DNA of 64,000 bases from JBGLNJ01 sp034434835. Its GTDB lineage: Bacteria; Chloroflexota; Anaerolineae; Fen-1058. The position numbers were made by a program, and so were the translations under genes. Shown here piece by piece: positions 17,416 through 27,306 of the stretch. Each line of letters starts with the position of its first letter. Position 1 is the first letter of the stretch. The stretch is taken from NCBI GenBank assembly GCA_034434835.1, contig DAOTXX010000071.1, positions 1 to 64,000 on the forward strand. Direction: 5' to 3'. The notes under the pieces are model-generated. The model ran no database searches and had not been told where the DNA came from. It saw only the letters and a list, made by a program, of their open reading frames with translations.

Positions 17416-18321
17416 GTGGACAAGCCCTCTGCTCATCCAACGCTACCCGGACGGGACCTGCCTGCCGGTCACGCGCCGACGATTCATCGCATCGGCATCC
17501 TGGAGCATCCCAAAATCGCCGAAGCGCATCAACTGGCTGACGAGATCGCCGCCGAGCTGCGCTCGCGGGGCGTGCACGTCTGGATCGGCTCTGCGTGGGA
17601 TGAAGAGGCCGCCCGCGCCCAGGTCACCCAACTGGATATGCTTGTCACCCTGGGCGGCGATGGCTCGATACTGCGCGCGGCGCGCATCAGTGCGCCACGT
17701 GGCGTCCCGCTGCTCGGCATCAATCTCGGACGAGTGGGGTTTTTGACCGAAGTGCGGCGAGATGAGTGGCGCGATTATTTGCCGCACGTGCTGGCGGGCG
17801 GCTATCGCATCGAAGAACGCATGATGCTGCGCGCCGAATCACGTCGGGACAACGAGCTGCTGGGCGTGCACGACGCGCTCAATGACGTGGTGGTGAGCCG
17901 GGGCGACATGGCGCGCGTGGTGCGGGTCCACACGCACGTGGACGGCGATCACCTGACCCAGTACGTGGCCGATGGGCTGATCGTCTCCACCGCGACAGGC
18001 AGCACCGCATACGCACTGGCAGTGGGCGGGCCGATCTTGCCGCCGACACTCAAAAACATCCTGCTGATCCCGGTCGCGCCGCATTTGAGCATGGATCGCG
18101 CGATCGTGCTCGACCAGGGTGCGACCGTCGAGATGCGCGCCGTGGCCGAGCGACCGGCTATCTTGACGGTGGACGGGCAGTTTGCCGTTACATTGATGGA
18201 CGGCGACCGTGTAATCGTCCGGGCCAGCCCGCACGTTGCCCGGTTCGTGCGCACTCACTCGCCAGCGCATTTTTATCGCACTTTGATGGCGCGCTTGCGC
18301 CCCAGTGGAGACGACGAATAA
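17416..18321 (+). CDS. nadK: NAD kinase
   Basis: The 301-aa enzyme phosphorylates NAD to NADP. It has the family motif TLGGDGSIL (about 75), NLGRVGFLTE (about 102), the NDVVVSRGD stretch (about 155) and TATGSTAYALAVGGP (about 196) that complete the nucleotide site. Length fits the family. It starts with GTG, 33 nt after a TATAAT box. The first roughly 20 residues are extra compared with the core domain, so a start slightly downstream is possible. Confidence 0.93.
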   Translation: MDKPSAHPTLPGRDLPAGHAPTIHRIGILEHPKIAEAHQLADEIAAELRSRGVHVWIGSAWDEEAARAQVTQLDMLVTLGGDGSILRAARISAPRGVPLLGINLGRVGFLTEVRRDEWRDYLPHVLAGGYRIEERMMLRAESRRDNELLGVHDALNDVVVSRGDMARVVRVHTHVDGDHLTQYVADGLIVSTATGSTAYALAVGGPILPPTLKNILLIPVAPHLSMDRAIVLDQGATVEMRAVAERPAILTVDGQFAVTLMDGDRVIVRASPHVARFVRTHSPAHFYRTLMARLRPSGDDE

Positions 18322-18333
18322 GACCGCAAAACT

Positions 18334-18882
18334 ATGAGTGAAGCACAACCTTCCACCCCCTTGACCGGCTCTGAGAGCTATTGCATCAACCATCCCAACG
18401 TGGTGACCGGGCTGCGCTGCAACAGGTGCGGCAATCCGATCTGCATCAAATGCGCGGTGCGGACGCCCGTGGGCTACCGCTGCAAGTCGTGCGTCCGAAA
18501 TCAGCAGGCGATCTTTTACACCGCCACGCCAACGGACTATATTGTCGCGGCGATCATCACGCTTCCGTTGGCCGCTATCGGCCAATTCATTGGCCCCATG
18601 CTGGGGTTCTTTGCGCTGTTTGCCGGGCCGATCGTGGGCGGACTGGTCGCTCAACTCGTGTACCGCGCCAACGGCCGGCGGCGCGGTCAGTACACCTGGC
18701 TGGTCGTGGGAGCGTGTATGGTGATCGGCGCGCTCCCAGCGTTGACCTTTTCGGCGCTGCCTCTGTTGGGCTGGATATTCGGCGGCGTCAATGTCTACGG
18801 ACTGATCGGCCTGGCCTGGCCGCTTGCTTATCTCGTTCTCGCTGTCGGTTCTGCTGTTGCGTGGCTGCGATTCGGAAAGTAA
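18334..18882 (+). CDS. B-box zinc-finger membrane protein
   Basis: The 182-aa protein has an N-terminal B-box-like zinc site (about 17-53) built from C-x2-H and three C-x2-C pairs (CINH, CNRC, CIKC, CKSC). Four hydrophobic stretches follow (about 68-92, 95-110, 122-145, 150-178). Such B-box plus membrane proteins are frequent in Chloroflexota and Actinobacteria; their function is unknown, and some carry a rhomboid protease domain, which is absent here. It sits 13 nt after nadK. Confidence 0.75.
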   Translation: MSEAQPSTPLTGSESYCINHPNVVTGLRCNRCGNPICIKCAVRTPVGYRCKSCVRNQQAIFYTATPTDYIVAAIITLPLAAIGQFIGPMLGFFALFAGPIVGGLVAQLVYRANGRRRGQYTWLVVGACMVIGALPALTFSALPLLGWIFGGVNVYGLIGLAWPLAYLVLAVGSAVAWLRFGK

Positions 18883-18930
18883 GTATTGGGTATCCGGCAG
18901 CAGTGTGCCCAATACCCAATACCCAATACC
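18883..18930. repeat. Heptamer repeat with inverted arms
   Basis: GTATTGGGTAT (18883-18893) pairs with ATACCCAATAC (18912-18922), and CAATACC repeats every 7 nt. The structure fills the gap before recN and could attenuate or terminate transcription. Confidence 0.6.
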
Positions 18931-18939
18931 TGAGAAAAG

Positions 18940-20706
18940 ATGCTGACTGAACTGACCATCCACGATCTTGCGATCATTGACGAACTGCATCTGCAACTGG
19001 ACCCGGGCTTTAACGTGCTGACCGGGGAAACCGGCGCGGGCAAGTCCATCATCATTGACGCGGTCAGCCTGCTGCTGGGTGGCAAGGCGGATGCCGAGAT
19101 CGTCCGCACCGGCGCTGAACGCACGCAGGTCGAGGGCGTGTTCCATCTGAACCAGGAAACCCGCGCGCTGATCGAGCCGACCCTGGCCGAGAACGGCCTG
19201 GAAAGCGACGAGCCAGACACGTTGACGCTGGCCCGCGAAGTCCGCAAGAATGGCCGCAGTGTGTGCCGTGTCAACGGGCGAGCCGTCGCGCTGGGCGTGC
19301 TGCGGGACATTGGCCAGTATCTGGTAGATATTCACGGGCAGAGTGAGCATCTTTCATTGTTGCGGGTCAAGGAGCACATCAACCTGCTCGACCGATATGC
19401 CGATCTGTGGGACAAACGCCTCGAGTTCGGCAGGGTGGTGGCTCAATTGCGCGAGGTGCGCCACGAGCTAGACGCGCTGCTCCGAGACGAGCGCGAGATG
19501 GCGCGGCGCGTTGACCTGCTGCAATTCCAGATCGAAGAGATCAACTCGGCCAAGCTCAAACCAGGCGAGGACGTGACGCTGGAGCAAGAGCGCACACGGC
19601 TGGCAAACGCCGAGCAGCTCGCGGCGCTGGCCGATGAGGTCTATCAAGCCCTGTACGAAGGCAATGGCGAAACCCCCGCCGCGCTCGATGCGCTGGCCCA
19701 GGCAACCAAAGCGCTCACCGGGCTGGTCAAGATCGATCCAACCTTGAGCGAGCATGTGCAAACCGCCGAAAGCGCCGCCGCGCAACTCGATGACCTGGCG
19801 CGCACCATCCGCGCCTACCGCGAGCGGATCGAGTTCAGCCCCAAGCGGCTAGAGTACGTCGAGGATCGGCTCGACACGATCAAGCAGCTCAAGCGCAAGT
19901 ATGGCAACACGATCGAAGAGGTTTTGGCGTTCGCGCAAAACGCTGCCGCGCAACTGGACGGCATCACGCACGCCTCGGAACGCATCGAGGAGCTGCGCCG
20001 GCAAGAGGACCAACTGCTGCGCCAAATCGGCAACTTGGGCCGGGAGCTTTCGGACGCGCGCCGGGCCGCAGCGGGCAGGCTCGCCGCGGGCATCGAGGCC
20101 GAGTTGAATGACTTGCGCATGGCCGGCGCGCGGTTCGGCGTGGACATTCAATGGACGCCGGATGAAACCGGCGCGTTCGTCGGAGAGGGCCGCTACGCCT
20201 TCGATTCGACCGGATTGGATAAGGTCGAGTTTCTTGTTGCGCCGAATGTGGGCGAGGGCCTCAAGCCGCTAGCCAAGATCGCCTCCGGCGGCGAGACCTC
20301 GCGGCTGATGCTGGCGCTCAAAGCCGTGCTGGCTCGCGCCGACCAAACGCCGACGCTCATCTTTGACGAGATCGATCAGGGCATCGGTGGGCGCGTGGGG
20401 GCCGTCGTCGGGCGCAAGTTGTGGGAGCTGACTGCAGAACGCGAACGGCGGGCCGCTGCGGGCGCGGCGCGATCGCGCCAGGTGATCTGCATCACGCACC
20501 TGCCGCAGTTGGCGGGCTATGGCGACACTCACTTCCGGGTGGAAAAAGGGGCAGCGGAAGGTCGGACACTCACGCACGTGCAGGCGCTCGACGAAAAAGC
20601 GCGCGTGCAAGAACTCGCGCAGATGCTCGGCGCCTCCGGCCAGGGCGCCGTGCAGAGCGCGCAAGAGATCCTCGCCACAGTCGCCAGGGAAAAGAGCAGC
20701 CAGTGA
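18940..20706 (+). CDS. recN: DNA repair protein RecN
   Basis: The 588-aa protein is an SMC-like ATPase acting in double-strand break repair. It has Walker A GETGAGKSIIID (about 29), the conserved DIHGQSEH segment, a long coiled-coil centre (about 155-370), the signature ASGGETSRLMLALK (about 447) and Walker B TLIFDEIDQGIGG (about 472), followed by ICITHLPQLA. Length is normal for the family. GAGAAAAG precedes the ATG. Confidence 0.95.
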   Translation: MLTELTIHDLAIIDELHLQLDPGFNVLTGETGAGKSIIIDAVSLLLGGKADAEIVRTGAERTQVEGVFHLNQETRALIEPTLAENGLESDEPDTLTLAREVRKNGRSVCRVNGRAVALGVLRDIGQYLVDIHGQSEHLSLLRVKEHINLLDRYADLWDKRLEFGRVVAQLREVRHELDALLRDEREMARRVDLLQFQIEEINSAKLKPGEDVTLEQERTRLANAEQLAALADEVYQALYEGNGETPAALDALAQATKALTGLVKIDPTLSEHVQTAESAAAQLDDLARTIRAYRERIEFSPKRLEYVEDRLDTIKQLKRKYGNTIEEVLAFAQNAAAQLDGITHASERIEELRRQEDQLLRQIGNLGRELSDARRAAAGRLAAGIEAELNDLRMAGARFGVDIQWTPDETGAFVGEGRYAFDSTGLDKVEFLVAPNVGEGLKPLAKIASGGETSRLMLALKAVLARADQTPTLIFDEIDQGIGGRVGAVVGRKLWELTAERERRAAAGAARSRQVICITHLPQLAGYGDTHFRVEKGAAEGRTLTHVQALDEKARVQELAQMLGASGQGAVQSAQEILATVAREKSSQ

Positions 20707-20790
20707 GAAAAGGTGTTGACAAAAGCTACCTGCAATTCTGTTTGCTCCGCCCCCGGTCCTGACGACAGACCAAGTGGTAGACGAAAATTG

Positions 20791-21588
20791 ATGCCTCCCC
20801 CCGATTACCACGTCCACACTCGAGCTTCGATGGACGGCCAAAGCGAGATGGCCGCCGTCTGCGAGAGGGCCATCCGCCTCGGGATGAGCGAGATCGCGTT
20901 CACCGATCACGCCGACTTTGGCCCCGCCGATCCGCCCGATTATTTTCACCCGGTCGAGTACCTGGCCGAGATCGAGCGCTGTCGCGCCCGCTACGGTCAC
21001 CAGTTGACGATCCGCGCGGGCGTCGAGATGGGCGAACCGCACTTGTTTGCCCGGCAGGCTCAAGCCGTGTTGGCCGCAGGCGAGTTTGACTTGGTGCTCG
21101 GTTCGGCTCACTATGCCGAAGAGTTACAGGCAGCCTGGAAAGCCGATTTCTTTGAGCAGCCCCTTCGCCAGGCTTACGAAGCGTACTTCCGCCAGGTCGT
21201 CCGGCTCGCGGCTGAAGGAGATTTTGACATTTTGGCGCACGTGGACCTGGTCAAGCGAGATGCGCGCCAGTTCGGCCAGGCCTATGACGGCCCCGCACCC
21301 TATGCCGACCTGATCCGAACGGCGCTCCGTTCCATCATCGAACGAGGCAAAGGGATCGAGATCAACACTTCGCCGCTGCGACGAGGACAACCCGAGCCTT
21401 GTCCCTCGATTGAGGTCTTGCGTTGGTACCGCGAGCTGGGCGGCGAGATTCTCACCTTTGGCTCGGACGCGCACACTGCCGACGACATTGGAGCTTGTTT
21501 CAATACAGCGTTGGACATGGCGCGTTCAGCCGGCTTTACGCGATTGGCACACTTTGAAAAGCGGCAGCTTGGCTGGACGAGAATCTGA
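20791..21588 (+). CDS. PHP-domain histidinol-phosphatase-like hydrolase
   Basis: The 265-aa protein holds the four PHP metal motifs: YHVHTRAS, FTDHADFG, EMGEPHLF with GSAHYAE and AHVDLVKRD, and SDAHTADDIG. It resembles HisJ-type histidinol-phosphate phosphatases. No other histidine genes are near, so another phosphoester substrate is possible. The ATG at 20791 is used; the frame extends upstream without conserved residues. It converges on the subtilase gene. Confidence 0.82.
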   Translation: MPPPDYHVHTRASMDGQSEMAAVCERAIRLGMSEIAFTDHADFGPADPPDYFHPVEYLAEIERCRARYGHQLTIRAGVEMGEPHLFARQAQAVLAAGEFDLVLGSAHYAEELQAAWKADFFEQPLRQAYEAYFRQVVRLAAEGDFDILAHVDLVKRDARQFGQAYDGPAPYADLIRTALRSIIERGKGIEINTSPLRRGQPEPCPSIEVLRWYRELGGEILTFGSDAHTADDIGACFNTALDMARSAGFTRLAHFEKRQLGWTRI

Positions 21589-21598
21589 CACAAAGAAA

Positions 21599-21628
21599 CA
21601 GAGGCGGCCCCATTTGGAGCCACCTCTG
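21599..21628 (-). terminator. Terminator of the subtilase gene
   Basis: On the minus strand, CAGAGGTGGC and GCCGCCTCTG pair with one G-T and are followed by TTTCTTTG. It lies about 25 nt past the subtilase stop. Confidence 0.55.
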
Positions 21629-21653
21629 CCCATCACCAACCATTCCCCGCAGA

Positions 21654-24600
21654 TCACTTGATGACTAGGGGCAAGTACACCATGTACTGATCCCACACTC
21701 GGATGTAAGCCGTTTTCACCTCCACGTCGCTGCCCCCCGGTCCAGTCACCGTCAACGTCACATCAAACGTGCCTGTCAGGCGATATGTGTGTGTCGGGCT
21801 AGACAACGTGCCCGTCAGCCCATCACCGAATTGCCACAGCCAACTTGTGACCGTGCCCGTGGACGTATCGGTAAAGTACACAGTCAATGGTGGAACGCCT
21901 GTGCGCGGCGAGGCCGTGAACGACGCTGCTGGCGCAGGAATACTCACAGGTGTGGTGACAGTGATATAACTGGCCCGCATCAAGCTGTCACTTCCGCCCG
22001 GCCCGGCCACTTGCAGTGAGACGGTGTACACGCCGGCTGCGCTATAGACATGCGTTGGACCGGCAAGCGTGCTCGTGAAGGTATCGCCAAAATCCCATAT
22101 ACGCGAGGTAATGTTACCGCCGGACGCGTCGCCAAAGGTCACGGTGAGCGGCGCGGGGCCACTGGTAGGCGAAGCGACAAAGCCCGCCGCGGGGCACCCG
22201 CCTGACCCGGCCACGACGCCAGTGCTGACGCCAGCCACGCTCCATAGACCACCCTCGTTGCGCGCCTTGACACTGACGTAATACGTTTGCCCGGCGATGA
22301 GGGTGAGGCTGGCGCGTGTGGTAGACGTGAGCGAGGTGTTGGTCCAGTTCACCACATCCGAGCCGCCGGGCGTTGTACCAATAGCATAGCGATAGAGCGT
22401 GATGGCTGATTCGGGATCGGTCACGTTCCAGCGGGCCGAAAGCGTATCCGGGCTGATCGCGCCGCAGGCATTGATTGAAGGCGCAGGCGGCGGCGTAGTG
22501 TCGTTGATGGCTCCAGCATAGGCCACCGTGAACGTGATACCAGAATAGGGCGCGATTTCGATGCCGTCCGTTCCACGCGCGCCAGAGACAGTGATGGAAT
22601 ACGTGCCGCGCGGGACGAAGGTAGAAAAGTCAAAGGTGGCGCGATACTGTGTCGTAGGAGATAGCCAGTGTGCGTTGTCCACGATGGGGTAGTCGGTGCC
22701 GCCATAGAGGACTTGGACACCAGACCAATCTGCACCAAACCACTTGTTATTTGCGGCATCAATAGCGATGGCGTCGACGTTGTATATGGCCTGCCCTGGA
22801 GTCGCTGCAATGCTGTAGGTATGCCAGGTGCCGTCGGTCTGCAACTCGCTTATCTTGTAAGAGTTGCCAGGGTAGCCCAGGCCAAACCACTTGTTGCCCG
22901 CTGCATCTACCGCGATGGTCCGGACATTGTCACTTGCCAAGCCGCTGTTACTAGTATTGTAAGTCTGCCAATTGCCATCTACACGCAGCACACTCACGCC
23001 ACCACTACCGAACCACTTGTTTCCCGCTGCGTCCACCGCAATGGCCCGGACATAGTTGTTCGCCAGCCCGCTGTTAGAGGTGTTGTAGGTCTGCCACGTG
23101 CCATCCGCGTGCAACACGCTCGCGCCGCCGCCTTCGGTGCCGAACCACTTGTTACCCGCCGCATCCACCGCGATGGCCGAGACAGAGTTGTATGTCAGCC
23201 CACTGTTAGAGGTGTTGTAGGTTTGCCACGTGCCATCCGCGCGTAGCACGCTCGCGCCACCGTCGTCGCCAGTGCTGATGCCGCCGAACCATGTGCTTCC
23301 CGCTGCATCCCTCGCGATCGCGAGAACAAAGTTGGTCCCCAGCCCGCTGTTAGAGGTGTTGTGGGTCTGCCACGTGCCGTCCGCGCGCAACACACTCACG
23401 CCGCCACCCTCGGTGCCGAACCACTTGTTCCCCGCTGCATCCACTGCGATGGCGGAGACAAGGTTGTTCACCAGCCCGCTGTTGGACGTGTTATAGGTCT
23501 GCCACGTGCCGTCCGCGCGCAACACGCTCACGCCATCGCCACTGGTGCCAAACCACTTATTCCCCGCCGCATCCACCGCGATGGCCCCGACACGGTTGTT
23601 CGCCAGTCCGCTATTGGTGGTGCTGTACGTTTGCCAGGTATCCCTCAATGTCGTATAAAACGCCGCCGCCGGGTTGCCGCCCGTATCCATGTTCCGGCTG
23701 AACAGCATGTCAAACGTCACAGTTTGGATTCCCACCGGGCTGGCAGGCGTCAACGTGATGGCGCGCACGAAGGCAGGTGCGTCGGGCGAGGGCTGCGTGA
23801 GCACCGGGCTGTAGAGCACCGTGCCCAGGTTATAGTCGTCGCTGAAATCATAGATGCGCTGACCGATGGCCGCGCTGCTCGTCGTGCCCCACCAGTTGCC
23901 TTGTGCGGCCACACTGGGCAGGTTGGCCATGGACACTGTATCTTCGATGTCATACAGGCCGGTATTGCCTTCCAGGTTATTGCCGGAAATCGTGACCGAT
24001 GTACCAGAGGCGATCTTGATGGAACTTCCGCCATTGCCGGTAAAGGTGTTGCTCAATACCATAGCCGAGCCGATTTGCAGACCAATGCCAGAGTTGTTAG
24101 CGATCAGGTTGCCCTGCACTAGCCCACCATCGACTTTGATACCGCTGTCATTGGCGACCACACGATTATGTGTCACTGTCATACTGTCGCTGGCAGAGAT
24201 GCCCCATCCACTTGCGCTAGTCACATCGTTATTGTGGACCAGGCTTCCCTTTCCAACCGTAATCCCACCATTAGTGAATTTGTTGTTGATGACTGTGGCT
24301 GTATCACCAGTCCCAAGCCCACCCCCGATGACTGTGTTGTTGTAGACCGTTAATGGGTTATTGATGTAGCCTAGATTGCAGGAGTAAGTTGGGTTGGATA
24401 ATCTGCCACCGCATAAATCTCCGCCACTGACTGTGTTGCCCACAATTGTGCCACCATTACCAACTGAGATACTGCCACCTGAGACCGTATTCGATAGTGC
24501 GATTCCTGGTCCTGTGACACCTATGACGTCGCCAATGACATTCAAACCGCCGCCAATAATCGTGTTGCGCACAGCGATAATCGTTGGTGTAATGACGTTT

Positions 24601-26873
24601 ACAGATATCGGATAGTACAGACTCACTGTCACGTTTACAGTACCGCTGATCGTGTTATCTAGAAATAGGAGTGTGCTAGTCCCTATTGCACAATTTAGAC
24701 TGCTACTGTTAGATGTGACATGAGATAGATACGGCGCGGCATAGTTGCACACAATTCCGCCGGAGGCTCTGTCCACAGTCACGTAGCGCAGGATTGAACC
24801 GGACACATATTCATAATTCGTGTCCACTGTCGCGTCCGTGCTTGGATCGTCAAAGTAGATGCGATTCCATGCGCTACCCGAGTTGCTTGTGAAGCGGATT
24901 GGCTGGCTCTCAGTACCATCAGCGATCAATGTCCCGCCTACGTTGAGCACATAGTTGCCGTTGAATTTGACCTGTGTGCCAGGCTGGATGGTCAGCGTGT
25001 AGCCGGGCGCAATGCCCATGTTGCAGTTGATGACATACGTCTTGTCACTTGTCCAAATTGTATCTTGAGCGATGGTCCCGCAGAACGGCTCATCGCCACT
25101 GCGCGTCGTGACCGTCAACGGAATGGTCGTGGTGTATGTGCCGGCGTTGGCCGTCACCGCCAGCGTGAACGCAATGGGATGATTGTAGCCCGCGCCGCTA
25201 GCGACGGTGAACGAATAGACTGGGCTGCTCGTGCCCGTGTCGCCAGCGACAATCGTTCCATACGAGGCCGCGCCGTTCAGCATCGTCACATAGGCGTCGG
25301 TCGTGTTCAATACACCCGTCACGCCAGTCGCGTCCTGCCAGTCGTTGCGAAGGGCAACCGCAAGGGTTGCCCCCACACCGGGTGTCGGTTGGCCTTGAGG
25401 GTCGCCATTCACGCTCGCGCCGGAAAGCGTCAGGAGTGGGTGCGGGTCTTGCATCGCCGCTGCCGCGTCGATGCGACCTGTGCCCAATTGCCCCGCGTAA
25501 CCAGGATTGAGCGAGTCAATCGCATCCGTCGTGCGTAGAATCTGATTGCGTACCATGACCTCTGTCCAAGTCGGCCAGCGGCTGCGGATTAGTCCCGCCA
25601 AGCCAGAGACAAACGGCGCTGACAGCGACGTACCGGAGGCCGGGCCATAGTCGCCGCCGAGAAAGGTCGTGGTGATCGTCTCACCCGGCGCGCTCACATC
25701 CACCCATGTCCCGTAATTGCTGAATGTTGCCTTGGTGTCCGTGATCGTCGTTCCCGCCACAGCCAGCACATTCTCATACGCCGCCGGGTAGAACAACGCC
25801 GACGTGTTATCGTTGCCTGCCCCGCCCACGACCACCGTGCCTTGCGCCGCTGCTGCGTTGATCGCGTCACGCAAGGCGTTCGAGCTGGCATAGCCGCCCA
25901 ACGAGAGGTTGATGACCTTTGCTCCTTTAGCGGCAGCATACGCTACTCCCGCCGCGATGTCGGAATAGTTGGCCGCGCCTGAATCGGCCATCACCCTGAC
26001 CGGCATGATACGGCAGTTCCAACACAAGCCCGCAATGCCCGTGCCGTTATTTGTCGCTGCTCCGATGACGCCAGCCACCTGCGTGCCATGCCCGTTGCCA
26101 TCTGAAATATTATTCGAACCGCTGACAAAGTTCCAGCCGTTCACATCGTCCACATAGCCATTGTTGTCGTCGTCAACGCCATTGCCCGGAATCTCACCGG
26201 GGTTGATCCACAGTTGACCGGCGAGGTCAGAGTGCGCCAAGTCAATACCCGAATCCACAACAGCGATAACAGCCGCGGGCGTGCCAGTGACGACATCCCA
26301 GGCCGAAGCCGCATTGATTTTCTCCAGACCCCACTGTGACGAGTACAACGGATCATTGGGGAGGGTAATTGCAACAGATGGCAAGCGGATAAGCGGATGC
26401 GAACCACCATATCCGCTTATCCGTTGGACATCCGCTGCATCCCAACCTGCTGCGCGAGCGATATAGTTCGGCTCGGCGTATTCTACGCTCGGATCGGCGG
26501 AAAGCGCAGCGACAGCTGTCATCACGTCGGCAGTCGCGTCCAGCTTGAGCCGATACACGCGGGTCAGGCCAAGTGCAATCTGCGGCGAATCGAACAATTG
26601 GACAGCCTCACGCGCGCCGACCTGCGTCAAAGCCGCATCCAACAAAGGCTCGTCTGCGCGTACCGATTGACTCAACCCGCGTGTGAGCGTCACGCCACTA
26701 TGCAGCTTGACGATCACCTCGCCGGGGACATACGGCATATCAGATGGCGAGTTGAAAATGGGGAATGCCGCCGCTTCGCGCTTTGCAGACCAGCGAGCGT
26801 CTGCGCCAGACGAAGCCAGGAGCAGCACAAGACACAAGCTCACGATCACAAGAACATCGAGGGACCTGGACAT
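21654..26873 (-). CDS. Giant secreted subtilase with beta-helix, seven-bladed propeller and PKD domains
   Basis: The 1739-aa protein starts with a signal peptide (about 1-25) and a fervidolysin-like prodomain (YVPGEVIVKL). An S8 catalytic domain follows, with Asp in VVDSGIDLAHS (about 205), His in GHGTQVAGVIG (about 260) and Ser in GTSLSAPF (about 415). A beta domain precedes right-handed beta-helix repeats (about 620-1030). Seven propeller repeats (about 1075-1400), each near TWQTYNTSNSGL and AIAVDAAGNKWFG, match the two-component-regulator propeller family. They interrupt an Ig-like domain whose second half resumes with YPIVDNAHWLSP. A fibronectin-like unit and two PKD domains end the protein, which finishes YLPLVIK. 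ATG 26873 is chosen for the GGAGG 5 nt upstream. It probably degrades external proteins. Confidence 0.9.
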   Translation of the reverse strand: MSRSLDVLVIVSLCLVLLLASSGADARWSAKREAAAFPIFNSPSDMPYVPGEVIVKLHSGVTLTRGLSQSVRADEPLLDAALTQVGAREAVQLFDSPQIALGLTRVYRLKLDATADVMTAVAALSADPSVEYAEPNYIARAAGWDAADVQRISGYGGSHPLIRLPSVAITLPNDPLYSSQWGLEKINAASAWDVVTGTPAAVIAVVDSGIDLAHSDLAGQLWINPGEIPGNGVDDDNNGYVDDVNGWNFVSGSNNISDGNGHGTQVAGVIGAATNNGTGIAGLCWNCRIMPVRVMADSGAANYSDIAAGVAYAAAKGAKVINLSLGGYASSNALRDAINAAAAQGTVVVGGAGNDNTSALFYPAAYENVLAVAGTTITDTKATFSNYGTWVDVSAPGETITTTFLGGDYGPASGTSLSAPFVSGLAGLIRSRWPTWTEVMVRNQILRTTDAIDSLNPGYAGQLGTGRIDAAAAMQDPHPLLTLSGASVNGDPQGQPTPGVGATLAVALRNDWQDATGVTGVLNTTDAYVTMLNGAASYGTIVAGDTGTSSPVYSFTVASGAGYNHPIAFTLAVTANAGTYTTTIPLTVTTRSGDEPFCGTIAQDTIWTSDKTYVINCNMGIAPGYTLTIQPGTQVKFNGNYVLNVGGTLIADGTESQPIRFTSNSGSAWNRIYFDDPSTDATVDTNYEYVSGSILRYVTVDRASGGIVCNYAAPYLSHVTSNSSSLNCAIGTSTLLFLDNTISGTVNVTVSLYYPISVNVITPTIIAVRNTIIGGGLNVIGDVIGVTGPGIALSNTVSGGSISVGNGGTIVGNTVSGGDLCGGRLSNPTYSCNLGYINNPLTVYNNTVIGGGLGTGDTATVINNKFTNGGITVGKGSLVHNNDVTSASGWGISASDSMTVTHNRVVANDSGIKVDGGLVQGNLIANNSGIGLQIGSAMVLSNTFTGNGGSSIKIASGTSVTISGNNLEGNTGLYDIEDTVSMANLPSVAAQGNWWGTTSSAAIGQRIYDFSDDYNLGTVLYSPVLTQPSPDAPAFVRAITLTPASPVGIQTVTFDMLFSRNMDTGGNPAAAFYTTLRDTWQTYSTTNSGLANNRVGAIAVDAAGNKWFGTSGDGVSVLRADGTWQTYNTSNSGLVNNLVSAIAVDAAGNKWFGTEGGGVSVLRADGTWQTHNTSNSGLGTNFVLAIARDAAGSTWFGGISTGDDGGASVLRADGTWQTYNTSNSGLTYNSVSAIAVDAAGNKWFGTEGGGASVLHADGTWQTYNTSNSGLANNYVRAIAVDAAGNKWFGSGGVSVLRVDGNWQTYNTSNSGLASDNVRTIAVDAAGNKWFGLGYPGNSYKISELQTDGTWHTYSIAATPGQAIYNVDAIAIDAANNKWFGADWSGVQVLYGGTDYPIVDNAHWLSPTTQYRATFDFSTFVPRGTYSITVSGARGTDGIEIAPYSGITFTVAYAGAINDTTPPPAPSINACGAISPDTLSARWNVTDPESAITLYRYAIGTTPGGSDVVNWTNTSLTSTTRASLTLIAGQTYYVSVKARNEGGLWSVAGVSTGVVAGSGGCPAAGFVASPTSGPAPLTVTFGDASGGNITSRIWDFGDTFTSTLAGPTHVYSAAGVYTVSLQVAGPGGSDSLMRASYITVTTPVSIPAPAASFTASPRTGVPPLTVYFTDTSTGTVTSWLWQFGDGLTGTLSSPTHTYRLTGTFDVTLTVTGPGGSDVEVKTAYIRVWDQYMVYLPLVIK
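22690..23650 (-). repeat. Seven tandem propeller-blade repeats (coding)
   Basis: Seven copies of a 43-50-codon unit lie in the subtilase gene, each with NSGL and AGNKWFG-type motifs. The five central units are near identical at the DNA level, suggesting recent duplication or conversion. Units 6-7 are more divergent. Confidence 0.85.
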
Positions 26874-26950
26874 GTCAACCTCCATGCGACTCTAGTGCGC
26901 CAGGCAAAAGAGGGAAATTGAACCAGTGAGGGCTTGGCGTCAGTGCCTAC

Positions 26951-26980
26951 AGTGTAACACCAAATGGCATGGCAAGTCAA
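26951..26980 (-). promoter_or_regulatory. Promoter of the subtilase gene
   Basis: On the minus strand TTGACT and TACACT are 18 bp apart, predicting a leader of about 70 nt before the ATG at 26873. Confidence 0.55.
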
Positions 26981-27010
26981 TCCGTATTCACACGTATCCT
27001 GGCAAACAAA

Positions 27011-27042
27011 ACGGGAGCCGCTCCGGGTGGAGCGGCTCCCGT
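27011..27042 (-). terminator. Terminator of the export operon
   Basis: A 14-bp perfect GC-rich stem with a 4-nt loop is followed on the minus strand by TTTTGTTT. It would end transcripts of the ATPase/permease/adaptor operon. Confidence 0.7.
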
Positions 27043-27165
27043 CTTCCCATCGCCGCCAGTTGAACAGGCTCTCGGTTATGTTTCCGAACCTGACTCAGTC
27101 AACCCGGCCGTCTTGAGTAGGTGACGCCCAAGCCCCACCTTCAGCGGCAAAGCAATTTCCATGCT

Positions 27166-27201
27166 GAGATTGCTTCGGGCGCTCCGCGCCCTCGCAATGA
27201 C
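27166..27201. repeat. REP-like element, half copy
   Basis: GAGATTGCTTCG, a short GC hairpin and CTCGCAATGACA match the right arm of the complete element at 43870-43966. Confidence 0.65.
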
Positions 27202-27306
27202 AGAAAAACGCAACTCGTGGCCACGCCGAGTATAACAGAACAGGGGCAGCCCCTCTTGAGGCCGCCCCCTTCAACCGCTCGCTGATCACCAACTCCCAAT
27301 TACCGA

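Larger units (their letters stand above)
26874..27306. other. Intergenic region with promoter, two hairpins and a REP-like element
   Basis: No gene is seen. From left to right it holds the subtilase leader and promoter, a strong terminator hairpin (27011-27042), a REP-like palindrome (27166-27201), a GGGGC/GCCCC hairpin (27242-27270) and a short heptamer-like tract (27284-27305). Confidence 0.65.

Noticed and set aside
17839..19350. 503-aa minus-strand frame opposite nadK and recN
   Set aside because: It spans two unrelated plus-strand genes and a heptamer repeat, so it is antisense noise.
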